Shown piece by piece: positions 26,243 through 35,223 of a stretch of DNA of 64,000 nucleotides; position 1 is the stretch's first letter; each line of letters opens with the position of its first letter. Source of the stretch: Brevibacterium sp. 239c (GTDB taxonomy: Bacteria > Actinomycetota > Actinomycetes > Actinomycetales > Brevibacteriaceae); assembly GCF_900169365.1 (NCBI RefSeq), contig NZ_FXZH01000017.1, forward strand, positions 1 through 64,000, written 5' to 3'. The notes beneath the pieces were generated by a model. That model ran no database searches, was not told where the DNA came from, and saw only the letters and a list, made by a program, of their open reading frames with translations. The translations under genes and the position numbers were made by a program.

Positions 26243-28804
26243 TCTGCGCCGGCGCACCATGGTCACTGCCATGCTGCCGGCGACGATGAGTGCGAGTGCC
26301 GCCGCCACCAGGTTCAAGGCATCGAAGCCGGTGCGCGGCAAGTCCCCGCCGTCCTTCGAGCCGTTCGCGTTGGCTCCGCTTCCGTCCGCATTCGCCGAGG
26401 TGGCCCCGGAGGCGTCCGCGTTCGCACCGTTTCCGTTGGAGCTTGCATTCGACCCGGAAGCGTTCGCCGATCCGTCATTTCGACCATCGGCATCGGCGTT
26501 TGATCCTGCACCGTCGGAGGTGCCGTTGTCGCCGGCTGCCGCGTTCGCCTCATCGCCGACCTGCGCCGTGGCTTCGAACTTGTGGCTGACCGGCAGCGGG
26601 TTGTCATCCCACCACTGCCCGTCTCCGGCCTGCAAACCCACCTCGACGGTGACCTCACCGGAGGCGTCCGCGGGGGCGGTGACGTTGATGGCGACATCAC
26701 TGGCACCGGCCGGGATCGATTCCAAGGTCATGGTCTTCGCCGCAGCGTCCACCTTCACCTCGGGGCCCTTCGCGGTCGCCGACTTCGCGGTCGCCTGGGT
26801 TCCCGTCGATCCGGAATCGGCGGCGCTGACGGTGTAGCCCTCGGGCAGGTCAACGGTCACCTCCACGGGTCCTGGCACCTCCGTCTTCGCGGTGGTGTTG
26901 AGAACGAAGTCCTTGCTCTCACCGGGCTCGATACTCTTGCCGGGGGCGGCGAGATCGACCTTGAGCTGGCCGTTGTCGATGACGTCCATGGCCAGGTCGG
27001 CCTGACGTTCGTCCTTGTCCGGTGAAACCTTCTCGTCGGCCTCTGTTCGCTCTTCGAAGTAGTCGACCCAGGTCTCGAAGTCTGTGAGCCCGGAGAGTTC
27101 GAAGTCACCCTTGGCGAAGGAGAAGAAGTTGTCTCCCCCAGCGGCGAGGAAGCTCAAGGTCGCGACCCTGTATTCCTTGTCAGGGTCAAGCTTCTTGCCG
27201 TCGACCTCGACCGACTTCACGTGTTTGCCCTTTCCCGCCTCGGAGTCGTAGACGACTTCGAGTTCCTCGGAGATGCCGAGGTGGAGGAACGGACGCGAGG
27301 CATCGTCTGGCTGCCACTGCTCTTCGAACAGGCCGATGACATCGGAGCCCTTCATCGTCACGACACCATGGTCGTTGGCGAAGGGCAGGACCGAGCTGAG
27401 CTCGGCGGCGGTGACTTCGCACTTATCTTCTTCGTTGTAGATGTCCTCGCATTTGAGGTCTGTGCGCAGTCCCCCCGGGTTCGTGATGCCGAAGTCGGCG
27501 TCGTCGAGCTGGGTGCCCTCGACTCCGTCCTTGAGTGCGTCGGCGACGAGGTTGCCCAGGGTGCTCTCCGCACCGCGGTCCTCTTTGCCGTCCTTCTTCG
27601 CCCGATTGATGTCCTCGCTGATCTCACCGGCAACGACAGAGCCCGGGACCTTCGCCTTCTCGTCAGCGTCGGCGATGATCTTTGCAACCTCGTCGACGAC
27701 GGGCGAGTCGTAGCTCTTGTCCTCCGTCTTGATGAGACCGGAGTTCTCGGTCGTCCAGTTTCCGTTCGCATCGGCTTCGAGCTGAACCTGGCCGACGTAT
27801 TCGCCGTAGCTGCCGGCCTCGATCACGGGTCGTGTCCGCTCGGGTGCGCCGGGTACGGGTGCCTCGAACGAGTACGGCAGGTGGGTGTGACCGGTGAAGA
27901 GCACATCGACGGAGGCATCCGCCTCGGTGACCAGCTTCTTGAACTCGGCATTCGAGGCTTGCGCATCCTCCAGGCTCTCGGTGTCTGAGGCGCCGAGGTG
28001 GGCCTCAACGACCGTCATATCCGGCTGTTCATCATCGGGCAGAGCCTCGATCTCACCGGCGACGCGGTTGACGGCCGCGGTGGGGTCACCGAAAACGAGA
28101 CCGTCGATGCCATCGGGTGAGACCAGTGATTTGGTGTCCTTGGTGACCACGCCGATGACGGCAACCTTCACCCCACCCACGTCGACCGTCGTGTAGCTCT
28201 GAAGCCCGTCGACGAGGTTGCCGGGTTTCTTGTCGTAGACGTTGGCGGCAAGGTAGGGGAAGTCTGCTTCGGAGGAGACTCTGCCGGTCAGTTCGTCGAC
28301 GCCCTGGTCGAACTCATGGTTGCCGACGGCCGAGGCCTGAGCGCCGATGGCGTTGAGCACGTCGATTGTCGGGGTGTCCTGCTGGGAGGAGGAGACATAG
28401 GTGGAGGCGCCGATGTTGTCACCGGCGGAGAGGAACCCGGTCCCGGCAGTGCCTTCCTGGGCTGCGTACTTTGCGCGCTCTTCTTCGACGACCGAGGCGA
28501 GCTGTGTGCCGGCCTCGGCGATGCGTCCGTGGAAGTCGGTGATGTTGAGCAGCTGGACCTTGGTGCCCTCGGCTGCCGCCTGAGCGGAAGTGCCTGTGTC
28601 TTCTTCGTCTTCGGCGTCAGTGCCGGCGGACGAATCGCTTGGGGATGTGGTGTTCGGGGATGATTCGGGGATGCTGACCTCGGCGGGTGCTTCCTTGGGG
28701 GAATCACCTCCGAGAGATGCGGCGGCAACAGGGGCGAGTCCCGGCAGCGTCAACATTGACACCGCAGCTCCTGTTGCCAGCATCTTCGTGACAAATTTCG
28801 ACAT
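26231..28804 (-). CDS. LPXTG-anchored 5'-nucleotidase / UDP-sugar hydrolase family protein
   Basis: Cell-wall-attached phosphoesterase of 857 aa. A signal peptide (about 1-29) precedes a Ser/Asp-rich spacer. The metallophosphatase domain begins at LLNITDFHGRI (about 85) and includes SAVGNHEFDQG and FTGHTHLPY; the 5'-nucleotidase C-terminal domain follows (about 400-600). A bacterial Ig-like stretch and an Asn/Ala/Gly-rich stalk lead to the sortase signal LPRTG at about 822-826, a hydrophobic helix and RRRR. It probably releases nucleosides and phosphate from extracellular nucleotides. The sortase itself is not in the window. Confidence 0.93.
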   Translation of the reverse strand: MSKFVTKMLATGAAVSMLTLPGLAPVAAASLGGDSPKEAPAEVSIPESSPNTTSPSDSSAGTDAEDEEDTGTSAQAAAEGTKVQLLNITDFHGRIAEAGTQLASVVEEERAKYAAQEGTAGTGFLSAGDNIGASTYVSSSQQDTPTIDVLNAIGAQASAVGNHEFDQGVDELTGRVSSEADFPYLAANVYDKKPGNLVDGLQSYTTVDVGGVKVAVIGVVTKDTKSLVSPDGIDGLVFGDPTAAVNRVAGEIEALPDDEQPDMTVVEAHLGASDTESLEDAQASNAEFKKLVTEADASVDVLFTGHTHLPYSFEAPVPGAPERTRPVIEAGSYGEYVGQVQLEADANGNWTTENSGLIKTEDKSYDSPVVDEVAKIIADADEKAKVPGSVVAGEISEDINRAKKDGKEDRGAESTLGNLVADALKDGVEGTQLDDADFGITNPGGLRTDLKCEDIYNEEDKCEVTAAELSSVLPFANDHGVVTMKGSDVIGLFEEQWQPDDASRPFLHLGISEELEVVYDSEAGKGKHVKSVEVDGKKLDPDKEYRVATLSFLAAGGDNFFSFAKGDFELSGLTDFETWVDYFEERTEADEKVSPDKDERQADLAMDVIDNGQLKVDLAAPGKSIEPGESKDFVLNTTAKTEVPGPVEVTVDLPEGYTVSAADSGSTGTQATAKSATAKGPEVKVDAAAKTMTLESIPAGASDVAINVTAPADASGEVTVEVGLQAGDGQWWDDNPLPVSHKFEATAQVGDEANAAAGDNGTSDGAGSNADADGRNDGSANASGSNASSNGNGANADASGATSANADGSGANANGSKDGGDLPRTGFDALNLVAAALALIVAGSMAVTMVRRRRTAV

Positions 28805-28950
28805 GTATGTGGTTTCCTTCAGTCATGACATCCACTGCACAGCACCTGCGCTTGTGCCTGAGTGGATCAAGCAGACTTATTCTGCAGGGCCAAAGCGAAC
28901 GATGAGTTACCTACATGTGAATGTACACAGGATTCTCACATCTGGATAGG

Positions 28951-28980
28951 GGGATTCTCTCAAAAAAACGAGAGTTTCCC
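28951..28980 (-). terminator. Terminator after truA
   Basis: Imperfect hairpin of CTCTC / GAGAG with outer GGGA / TCCC pairs; on the minus strand the loop holds seven T. It lies 13 bp beyond the truA stop. Confidence 0.5.
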
Positions 28981-28992
28981 TGTCATACCGGA

Positions 28993-29847
28993 TTATTCCT
29001 GAGAGCGACGTGCCATCGTCTCGGCCGCGCGGGAGGCATAGAGCTCAGCCTCGGGGTAGCCCACCCCGGTGAGGACGAGCCCATGTGCGGGCGTGACGAA
29101 CATGGGGTACGAGGGATCGATCCCGACATCCGCCTCGGAGAGAAGTTCCGCAGGCCGAGTCACCGGCCAGGTGCCGGACCCCACCTTGATCAAGCCGCCC
29201 ACCAGGGCACGGACCATGTGGTGGCAGAATGCATCGGCACGCAGATCGATCATGATCACGGCGTCCTGGTCCCGGGTGACCTCGAGCTCGTAGAGGGTGC
29301 GGATCGTCGTTGCACCCGCCCGAGGTTTGCAGAAGGGAAGGAAGTCATGCAGGCCCTGAGCCTCGCGTGCGGCTTCGGCCATCGCCTCGGCGTCGAGTTC
29401 GCCTTTGTGCTTCAGGGTCACCGGAGTCAGAAGTGGGTCGATGAAGGACCGGCGGTCGGCGAGTCTGTACTGGTAGGTCCGCCACAGTGCGGAGAATCGG
29501 GCGTCGAATGCCTCAGGGACTTCGGATGCGGAATGGATGATGATGTCATCGGTGTCGTCGGCGGTGAGGACGCCGCGCAGCCGCGAGAGGAGTGCCGCCT
29601 CGGCGGGTCGGGAGGAGTTGCCGATGAGCTTCTCGATGCCGGGTGCGGGCAGGTCGATGTGGATGGTCTGGCGTCTGGCGTGGACGCCCGAGTCGGTGCG
29701 ACCGGCGACGATGGTGGCCACCTCGTCGCCGGTGATTCTGGCCAGCCCTGCTTCGAGTGTGGCCTGTACGGTACGCAGGCCAGGCTGCTTTGCCCAGCCA
29801 TAGAATTCGGTGCCGCGGTAGCCGAGGTCAATGCGAAACCGCGTCAT
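28993..29847 (-). CDS. truA: tRNA pseudouridine(38-40) synthase TruA
   Basis: Isomerises uridines 38-40 in the tRNA anticodon arm (284 aa). The catalytic Asp52 lies in VAGRTDSGVHARRQ; FCHHMVRALVGGLIKVGSG is the second conserved block. The usual actinobacterial place is after rplQ, but here it follows a LemA gene by a four-base overlap (ATGA at 29844-29847). Confidence 0.96.
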   Translation of the reverse strand: MTRFRIDLGYRGTEFYGWAKQPGLRTVQATLEAGLARITGDEVATIVAGRTDSGVHARRQTIHIDLPAPGIEKLIGNSSRPAEAALLSRLRGVLTADDTDDIIIHSASEVPEAFDARFSALWRTYQYRLADRRSFIDPLLTPVTLKHKGELDAEAMAEAAREAQGLHDFLPFCKPRAGATTIRTLYELEVTRDQDAVIMIDLRADAFCHHMVRALVGGLIKVGSGTWPVTRPAELLSEADVGIDPSYPMFVTPAHGLVLTGVGYPEAELYASRAAETMARRSQE

Positions 29848-30455
29848 GATCCGGCCGGTCCTCGCTGGTCCTGAACTCCAGACTGCTCCTCAGGCTGCGC
29901 CTCGATGAACGGTTCGCGAGCCTTGAAAACATTCTTAAACAGCCGTGACACGAAATGCTCGCGCTGCCGGTGGTAGAGGTCGACGTTCGTGTTGTAGATG
30001 CGGGCCCCGGACAGGATGCGCTCGGACAGCACGGTCAGCTGCCCGTGCAGGAGGCCGATGGTGGTGTCGAGCTCTTCCCGGGGGCTCGTCTGCATCACCG
30101 GGGTCGATTCGTTAGAGATTGCCTTGTCGCTGAGCTGGCTGGGAATCTGTGCCGCGTCGTCGATGGCGCGAGTCAGCGCTCTCTCCGCGGCAGCTCCGCG
30201 AGGCCCGAACGGAGCACGCTCGGCCGAGGTGAGCGCGAGTTCGACAGAGCTGAGATCTCGTGTGGTCACCTGCTGCAGGGTCCCGATGTAGGCGGGTACG
30301 AGGGCGTGCCGGCCGCGGATTTCGACGAGCAGCTGCCGTTTGGCCTCATCGCAGAGTGAGCGAGCCATCGACAGCTGGTTGAACCGCAGGAATGTCAGAA
30401 CAAGGGCGAGGATGACCAGGGCGAGCACACATGCTCCGACAATGATCCAGACCAT
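29844..30455 (-). CDS. LemA family membrane protein
   Basis: LemA-like protein of 203 aa with one N-terminal membrane helix (about 2-24) and a long helical domain. FNQLSMARSLCDEAKRQLLVEIRGRHALVPAYIGT and the later ARIYNTNVDLYHRQREHFVSRLFKNVF segment match the LemA pattern of paired helices. Family function is poorly known. ATG 30455 (MVWIIVGA) has a GGGGGAG ribosome site; an upstream GTG at 30488 is less likely. It is coupled to truA. Confidence 0.75.
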   Translation of the reverse strand: MVWIIVGACVLALVILALVLTFLRFNQLSMARSLCDEAKRQLLVEIRGRHALVPAYIGTLQQVTTRDLSSVELALTSAERAPFGPRGAAAERALTRAIDDAAQIPSQLSDKAISNESTPVMQTSPREELDTTIGLLHGQLTVLSERILSGARIYNTNVDLYHRQREHFVSRLFKNVFKAREPFIEAQPEEQSGVQDQRGPAGS

Positions 30456-30712
30456 TCCCGCTCCCCCTTTCACTTCCGTTCCCGACACTTAAGTTTACGC
30501 GGGGTTCAGACTCGCCGCGAACCTGCCGTCGGTTCCTCATGAAGGCGTGAGCCTGCCGTCGCCGGCAGTCCATTGGGAGTTCGGACGGCTGCTATCCGCG
30601 CGGCGCCGTGCGCAGCGACATCAACGGTCCGTGCGGCGATTTCGGCAGTTCGTCGCCGGAGGGTCGCCTCGATGTCGCCCGTCCTTCACCCTGGGGGCGT
30701 GAACTGAGTTCT

Positions 30713-31867
30713 GTGAGAGTAGCGATCATTGCAGAGTCCTTCCTCCCCAACATGAATGGGGTCACCCACTCCCTCCTCCGCGTCCTCGACCATTTGTCCG
30801 ACCGCGGCGACGAAGTCCTCATCATCGCACCAGGCACGCGCCGCGACGGCCCGAAGGAGGTCGCCGGAGCCCGTATCATCCGTGTCCCTTCGATCGCCCT
30901 GCCGAAGTATCGTCGGGTCCGTGTGGCTCCCGGCGGAGTCAGCCGCATCAGACGACTGCTGGAGGCCTTCGCCCCCGATGTCGTCCACCTCGCCAGCCCC
31001 TTCGTTCTCGGCTGGCGCGGGGTTCTGGCAGCTCAGAGCCTCGACCTGCCGACAGTGGCGATCTATCAGACCGAGGTTCCCGCCTACGCCGCCCGCTACG
31101 GCATGCACGGCATCGAGGCCATGCTGTGGTCGCATGTGCGCAACATCCACCAGCACGCCTCCCTGACGCTGGCCCCATCGAGCTACACCCTCGATCAGCT
31201 CTCCGGACTGGGAGTCGCCGAGGTGGATCTGTGGGCACGTGGAGTCGATTCCTCCCGCTTCGACCCCAGTCACCGATCAGAGGCTTGGCGTCGGTCGGTG
31301 GCACCGAACGGTGAGAAGATCATCGGCTACGTCGGCCGGCTCGCGGCCGAGAAGCAGGTGGAAGACTTGGCCGTATTGGAGGATGTGCCCGGCGCGAAAC
31401 TCGTCATCGTCGGTGACGGACCCTGGCGGGCTCGACTCGAACGCTCGCTGCCGAATGCGCATTTCGCCGGCTTCCTAGGTGGCGATGCTCTGGCTCAGGC
31501 GGTAGCCAGCTTCGACCTCATGGTTGCCCCCGGCGAGCTCGAGACCTTCTGCCAGACGATCCAGGAAGCCATGGCCTCAGCAGTGCCCGTCATCGCCCCC
31601 GCTCGAGGCGGCCCGCTCGACCTCGTCGACTCCTCCCACACCGGGTGGCTCTACACGCCGAAGGACCTGACGGCGATGCGCGGACATGTCATCGACCTCC
31701 TCGGCGATGAGGCGAAGCGTCGAGCGTTCGGTGTCGACGGCCGCCAGCAGGTGCTGCGCCGCAGCTGGAAGAGCGTGTGCTCACAGCTCATCGGCCACTA
31801 TTCGCGAGCGATCGAGAATCCGCACCCGCAGGTCCTGGGCCGCGGCTTCACCGTCCAGACAAGCTGA
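30713..31867 (+). CDS. GT4 glycosyltransferase, GDP-mannose-dependent mannosyltransferase-like
   Basis: Glycosyltransferase of 384 aa with the GT-B fold. The N-terminal acceptor domain starts VRVAIIAESFLPNMNGVTHSLLR. The C-terminal donor domain has GYVGRLAAEKQVEDL, VIVGDGPWR and ETFCQTIQEAMASAVPVIAPARGGPLDLV, close to actinobacterial MgtA/PimB-like enzymes that mannosylate glycolipids. The acceptor cannot be set from sequence. GTG 30713 matches the family start; the frame to 30608 is unlikely. No other glycolipid genes are adjacent. Confidence 0.88.
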   Translation: MRVAIIAESFLPNMNGVTHSLLRVLDHLSDRGDEVLIIAPGTRRDGPKEVAGARIIRVPSIALPKYRRVRVAPGGVSRIRRLLEAFAPDVVHLASPFVLGWRGVLAAQSLDLPTVAIYQTEVPAYAARYGMHGIEAMLWSHVRNIHQHASLTLAPSSYTLDQLSGLGVAEVDLWARGVDSSRFDPSHRSEAWRRSVAPNGEKIIGYVGRLAAEKQVEDLAVLEDVPGAKLVIVGDGPWRARLERSLPNAHFAGFLGGDALAQAVASFDLMVAPGELETFCQTIQEAMASAVPVIAPARGGPLDLVDSSHTGWLYTPKDLTAMRGHVIDLLGDEAKRRAFGVDGRQQVLRRSWKSVCSQLIGHYSRAIENPHPQVLGRGFTVQTS

Positions 31868-31883
31868 GAGGCTCACTCACCTC

Positions 31884-32447
31884 TCAGGCCTGCGCGGACC
31901 ATTCGGCGACGGTGAGCACGGTGGCCTGCTTGGGGAAGACTTTCTGTGTAAGCACTCGGTGGACCTCTTCGTCTCGATCGGCGCAGGCGTCGGAGAGCAC
32001 CGTCAGCCGGTAGTCGAGGTCGGCCGCCTGACGAACGGTCGAAAGGACCACTCCGCTGGTGACCACACCTGCAAGGATCAATGTGTCGGCTCCGTAGCCG
32101 CGCAACATCACCGCGAGATCGCTGCCAGCGAAGGCGCTGATACGACGCTTCGTCACGATCGGCTCGCCCTCGTGGCGACCCAACGTGTCGTGGATGCTCG
32201 TCGAAGCATGAGCCTCATCAAGATCACCATGGGCAGCAATCTGCTTGAACGATGCAGTCTCTGGAAGTTCAGGATGACCATTCCGCAGAGCAACGCGCAC
32301 CCAGACGACGGGAATCCCCTTCTCTCTCGCGGCAGCGACCGCATCACGGGCACGCTCGAGGACACCGGTCTGGGTGAAAGCCTCATCACCGGCTATACCG
32401 TTCTGGAAGTCCATGGCGAGTAGGACGGGGCGGTGTGTTGCAGTCAT
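31884..32447 (-). CDS. Isochorismatase-fold protein lacking the usual catalytic Cys
   Basis: Cysteine-hydrolase (isochorismatase) fold, 187 aa. Asp13 (AMDFQNG) and Lys100 (IVTKRRISAF) of the usual Asp-Lys-Cys triad are present. In the third motif, AGVVTSGVVLST, the Cys position holds Val (about 133), which argues against nicotinamidase-type chemistry by the standard mechanism. My recollection is that this TSGVVLST form recurs in a bacterial subfamily; its role is unknown. ATG 32447 has a strong AAGGAG site, so the longer frame to 32501 is rejected. Confidence 0.85.
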   Translation of the reverse strand: MTATHRPVLLAMDFQNGIAGDEAFTQTGVLERARDAVAAAREKGIPVVWVRVALRNGHPELPETASFKQIAAHGDLDEAHASTSIHDTLGRHEGEPIVTKRRISAFAGSDLAVMLRGYGADTLILAGVVTSGVVLSTVRQAADLDYRLTVLSDACADRDEEVHRVLTQKVFPKQATVLTVAEWSAQA

Positions 32448-32682
32448 CGTGTCTCCTTCGCAGTACTGCGCGACAGCCGAGTTATCTGCTCGTTGAGACA
32501 TGAATCGGTTGCCGTTCTACCGCCGAGGATACTCTTCGTTCGAAGCACCCGTCACCGAGGTCTGCTTTGGGCTTCAGACGAGGTTCGGTCTTTCCCGTTC
32601 GTCCCCGTCCCGTTCGACCTGCGGGACTCGCTCAGCGGTTGAAGATAGCTGACCTGGCAAGTCGATACAGGAACCTGGAAGG

Positions 32683-32889
32683 ATGGCCACCATGCCAAAG
32701 GTCTATCCGCAAGAATTCGGTGACACCGTCGTCCCCGCCGTGCTGGGTCGGGGCAAAAGGTCTGGAGCCGCCCAGTTCGCCGAAGAGTGCCGAGTCCTGC
32801 GCAGCAAGGCCGGGTATCTGTCGCATGCGAAACTGCCGCTAGAGGGTGCCATCTTCAAGGTTTCCGACACATTAACCAGGACACGCTGA
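32683..32889 (+). pseudogene. Degraded insertion-sequence OrfA remnant
   Basis: Short frame of up to 68 aa. The 20 residues from ATG 32692 (MPKVYPQEFGDTVVPAVLGR) look like the N-terminus of IS3-type OrfA transposase proteins; afterwards the helix-turn-helix is garbled. There is no OrfB and I can find no inverted ends. The stop overlaps the start of the DMT transporter (TGATG), so the remnant may supply upstream signals to that gene. Confidence 0.5.
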
Positions 32890-33803
32890 TGTTGCTCATC
32901 ATCATCGGTGCCACGTTTCAGGGCGCGGCCAATGCTGTCGTCGGCCTCACCGTCAGTCCAGGATCGATGTTTCTCTTCCTCGGGTGTGCGTTCCTCGTAG
33001 CGTCAATCACCGGGATGCTCCTCAAGGCCACGCACAAGACTTCCGATGCGAAGATCGGAGCGGCGGGCGCTGTCGCGTTGAACCTGGCAACCGCAATCAC
33101 TTTCGGTGCTTTCTATCTTGCACTGATCTGGATTCCAGCTTCGTTGGCTGCGGGAGCCGAAGCAGCGGCAGCCCCGCTCGCGGCGCTTGTCATCGCCAGT
33201 TTCAAAAATCGTCTGCCACCTCTTCGCCTCTGGTTGATCTCCATCACGATCTTCCTCCTCTCAATCGGGTTCGGCTGGTCACAGCACATGACGGGGGCGT
33301 CGGCTCCCGGGCTCGGCACGATCCTAGGAATGCTGCTCGGCGTCATTGCAGGAATCGGGCTTGCAGTTCTCGCGACGATTTCGCGCAGCCTTTCCACACA
33401 AGGCGTCTCAGCATATTCAATCTTGGCAGTGCGCTACCACGCCACCTATATATTGGCGTTCGTCTGCGCCGCTGCGAGCTGGCGGGAGTACCCTTCCCTA
33501 GCGCATGCCGGATCACTGGTGATGTGGTTCGTCCCTCTCGGGCTCGCTGCCGTCGCGCTGCCACTCATCATGATCCAATCCGGGATGATGAGAACATCAG
33601 CCACCATGACGTCAGCCATCATGGCATCAGTCCCAGGGATCAGCTTCATCACAGAAACGGTCATCTTCCCCGACAGAAGCTCAATCAGTTCCTGGATATT
33701 GCTTGTCGCTCTCATCCTCACCGTCTGCTTCTACGGTCGAACAGAACACCGTGCGCCAAAGACCGTCAGCCGAAAACTGACCGTGTCAGATCAGCAGACA
33801 TAG
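32889..33803 (+). CDS. DMT (EamA-like) family transporter
   Basis: Polytopic membrane protein of 304 aa with about ten predicted helices in two similar halves, the plan of the drug/metabolite transporter superfamily. LAAGAEAAAAPLAALVIA near residue 90 fits the EamA helix-4 pattern. The substrate is unknown. ATG 32889 overlaps the stop of the IS remnant, and there is no independent ribosome site. Codon use is less GC-biased than in neighbours, so it may be recently acquired. Confidence 0.7.
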   Translation: MLLIIIGATFQGAANAVVGLTVSPGSMFLFLGCAFLVASITGMLLKATHKTSDAKIGAAGAVALNLATAITFGAFYLALIWIPASLAAGAEAAAAPLAALVIASFKNRLPPLRLWLISITIFLLSIGFGWSQHMTGASAPGLGTILGMLLGVIAGIGLAVLATISRSLSTQGVSAYSILAVRYHATYILAFVCAAASWREYPSLAHAGSLVMWFVPLGLAAVALPLIMIQSGMMRTSATMTSAIMASVPGISFITETVIFPDRSSISSWILLVALILTVCFYGRTEHRAPKTVSRKLTVSDQQT

Positions 33804-33817
33804 CCTTCTCGGCCTGT

Positions 33818-34456
33818 TCAGTCCACGATCCCGCGGGCATCGAGTGCTCGGCCTGTGTCCTGGGCGTACTTCACCGAGCGAAGGATCGCAGGGACGACCC
33901 TGGCCTTGATGCTCGAGTCGAGGCCGCGGGCTCGGGCGGCACGGTCGGCCTCCCCCAGAAGTCCGGAGATGTGGGAGATGGCGCGCACCATGAGGCTTGC
34001 GGTCAGTGCGATCGTATCCGGGCTGGCGCGAAGATAACGCAGCGGCGAGACGATGACGGTGAAGGTGTCGAGCAGCTGCGCCACGGTCGTCGTCAAGGTC
34101 AGCAGCAGCGCGGCCTGCACACAGGCGAACACGGTGCCGCCGACGGTGAGGCCGGCTTGCAGCGATCCGAAGAAATACTGCATGACCACGACAATGAGGA
34201 TCAGGACCCCTGCATAGAGCCAGGTTTTGAGAAAATGGTGCAGCTTCAATCTGGCGCTGAAGCCGAGAACCACGAGCACGGCGAACATCGACCAGTTGAT
34301 GATCGGGTCACGAAAGATCAGTGCCACGACTCCGATCAGGGCGATGACACCAAGCTTCACCCCGGGTGCTGTTCTGTGCAGCCAACCGGGCGTGTGCGCC
34401 ACCTTGCCGAACAGCTGCGGTCGCGGTCGGATACCGGCACGGGAGCGGCGACTCAT
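33818..34456 (-). CDS. bioN: ECF transporter T component (BioN-like)
   Basis: Membrane coupling subunit (212 aa) of the energy-coupling factor biotin importer. Four to five helices are followed by the cytoplasmic coupling helices with the EcfT Ala-Arg-Gly motifs, seen as DRAARARGLDSS and GRALDARGIVD. It joins the ATPase gene with a four-base overlap at 34453-34456, giving the order bioY-bioM-bioN. Confidence 0.92.
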   Translation of the reverse strand: MSRRSRAGIRPRPQLFGKVAHTPGWLHRTAPGVKLGVIALIGVVALIFRDPIINWSMFAVLVVLGFSARLKLHHFLKTWLYAGVLILIVVVMQYFFGSLQAGLTVGGTVFACVQAALLLTLTTTVAQLLDTFTVIVSPLRYLRASPDTIALTASLMVRAISHISGLLGEADRAARARGLDSSIKARVVPAILRSVKYAQDTGRALDARGIVD

Positions 34457-35223
34457 GAACAGTCGCTCATGATCAGCTCACGGTACATTTGCGTCGCCTC
34501 GGCGGGGGCCGAGTCGTGGACGATACGGCCGGAATCGACGACGAGAGCACGGTCGGCCAGCTCGGCGAACTCCAAGTCGTGGGTCGAGAAGATCACGCGC
34601 ACACCGCGACGAGCGACAAGGTCTGTGAGAAGTTTGCGCAGCTTCTCCTTGTTGCGCAGGTCCAGCAGCGTCGTCGGCTCGTCGAGGACGAGGATCTGCG
34701 GGTCGACAGCCAGCACAGCGGCCAGTGCCACTAGCTGCCGCTGACCGCCGGAGAGTTCATAGACGCTGCGATCGGCCAGCTCAGCGATGCCCAGTTCCTC
34801 GAGCACGGCTAGGGCAGCTCCACGACGTTCCGCCTTCGGCACACGCTTGCGCAGGGAGAGTTCGATGTCCTCCAGGGGGGTCGGCATCACCAACTGCGCA
34901 GCCGGGTCGGTAAAGACGAAACCCACACGCGAACGGACTTGTTTGGCTTCGACGACCGGGTCGAGACCGTCGATGAACACCTGGCCCGAGTTCGCGGTGA
35001 CCAGCCCATTGAACAGCTGCAGCAGTGTGGACTTCCCAGACCCGTTGGCGCCGATGATGGCAACTGTCGGCTCGTCCACAGTGACGTTGACGTCGGTGAG
35101 GATCGGGCGGTAGGCGTCGCCCGTTGGGGTGTCATCGAGGACCCCGACCGAGACCTCGGAGAACGAGATCTCCCGTGTCCCCTCCCCTGCTGAAGCAGGA
35201 CCGCCCTTTCGTCCGAAGATCAC
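34453..35223 (-). CDS. bioM: ECF transporter ATPase (BioM-like)
   Basis: ABC ATPase of 256 aa that powers BioY-mediated biotin uptake. Walker A is IIGANGSGKSTLL, the signature is ELSGGQRQLVALA, and Walker B is ILVLDEPTTLLDL. GTG 35223 overlaps the bioY stop (GTGA), so the frame open to 35517 is a shadow of bioY. One ATPase gene is normal for a dedicated BioMNY system. Confidence 0.93.
   Translation of the reverse strand: MIFGRKGGPASAGEGTREISFSEVSVGVLDDTPTGDAYRPILTDVNVTVDEPTVAIIGANGSGKSTLLQLFNGLVTANSGQVFIDGLDPVVEAKQVRSRVGFVFTDPAAQLVMPTPLEDIELSLRKRVPKAERRGAALAVLEELGIAELADRSVYELSGGQRQLVALAAVLAVDPQILVLDEPTTLLDLRNKEKLRKLLTDLVARRGVRVIFSTHDLEFAELADRALVVDSGRIVHDSAPAEATQMYRELIMSDCS

Noticed and set aside
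28810..28950. Possible Pho box upstream of the 5'-nucleotidase
   Set aside because: I could not find two well-spaced GTTCACC-like repeats; the similarity was too weak to report as a site.
32984..34744. 586-codon plus-strand frame across the DMT transporter, bioN and bioM
   Set aside because: It overlaps three well-supported genes, and its Arg/His/Ala-rich composition is that of a wrong-frame translation.
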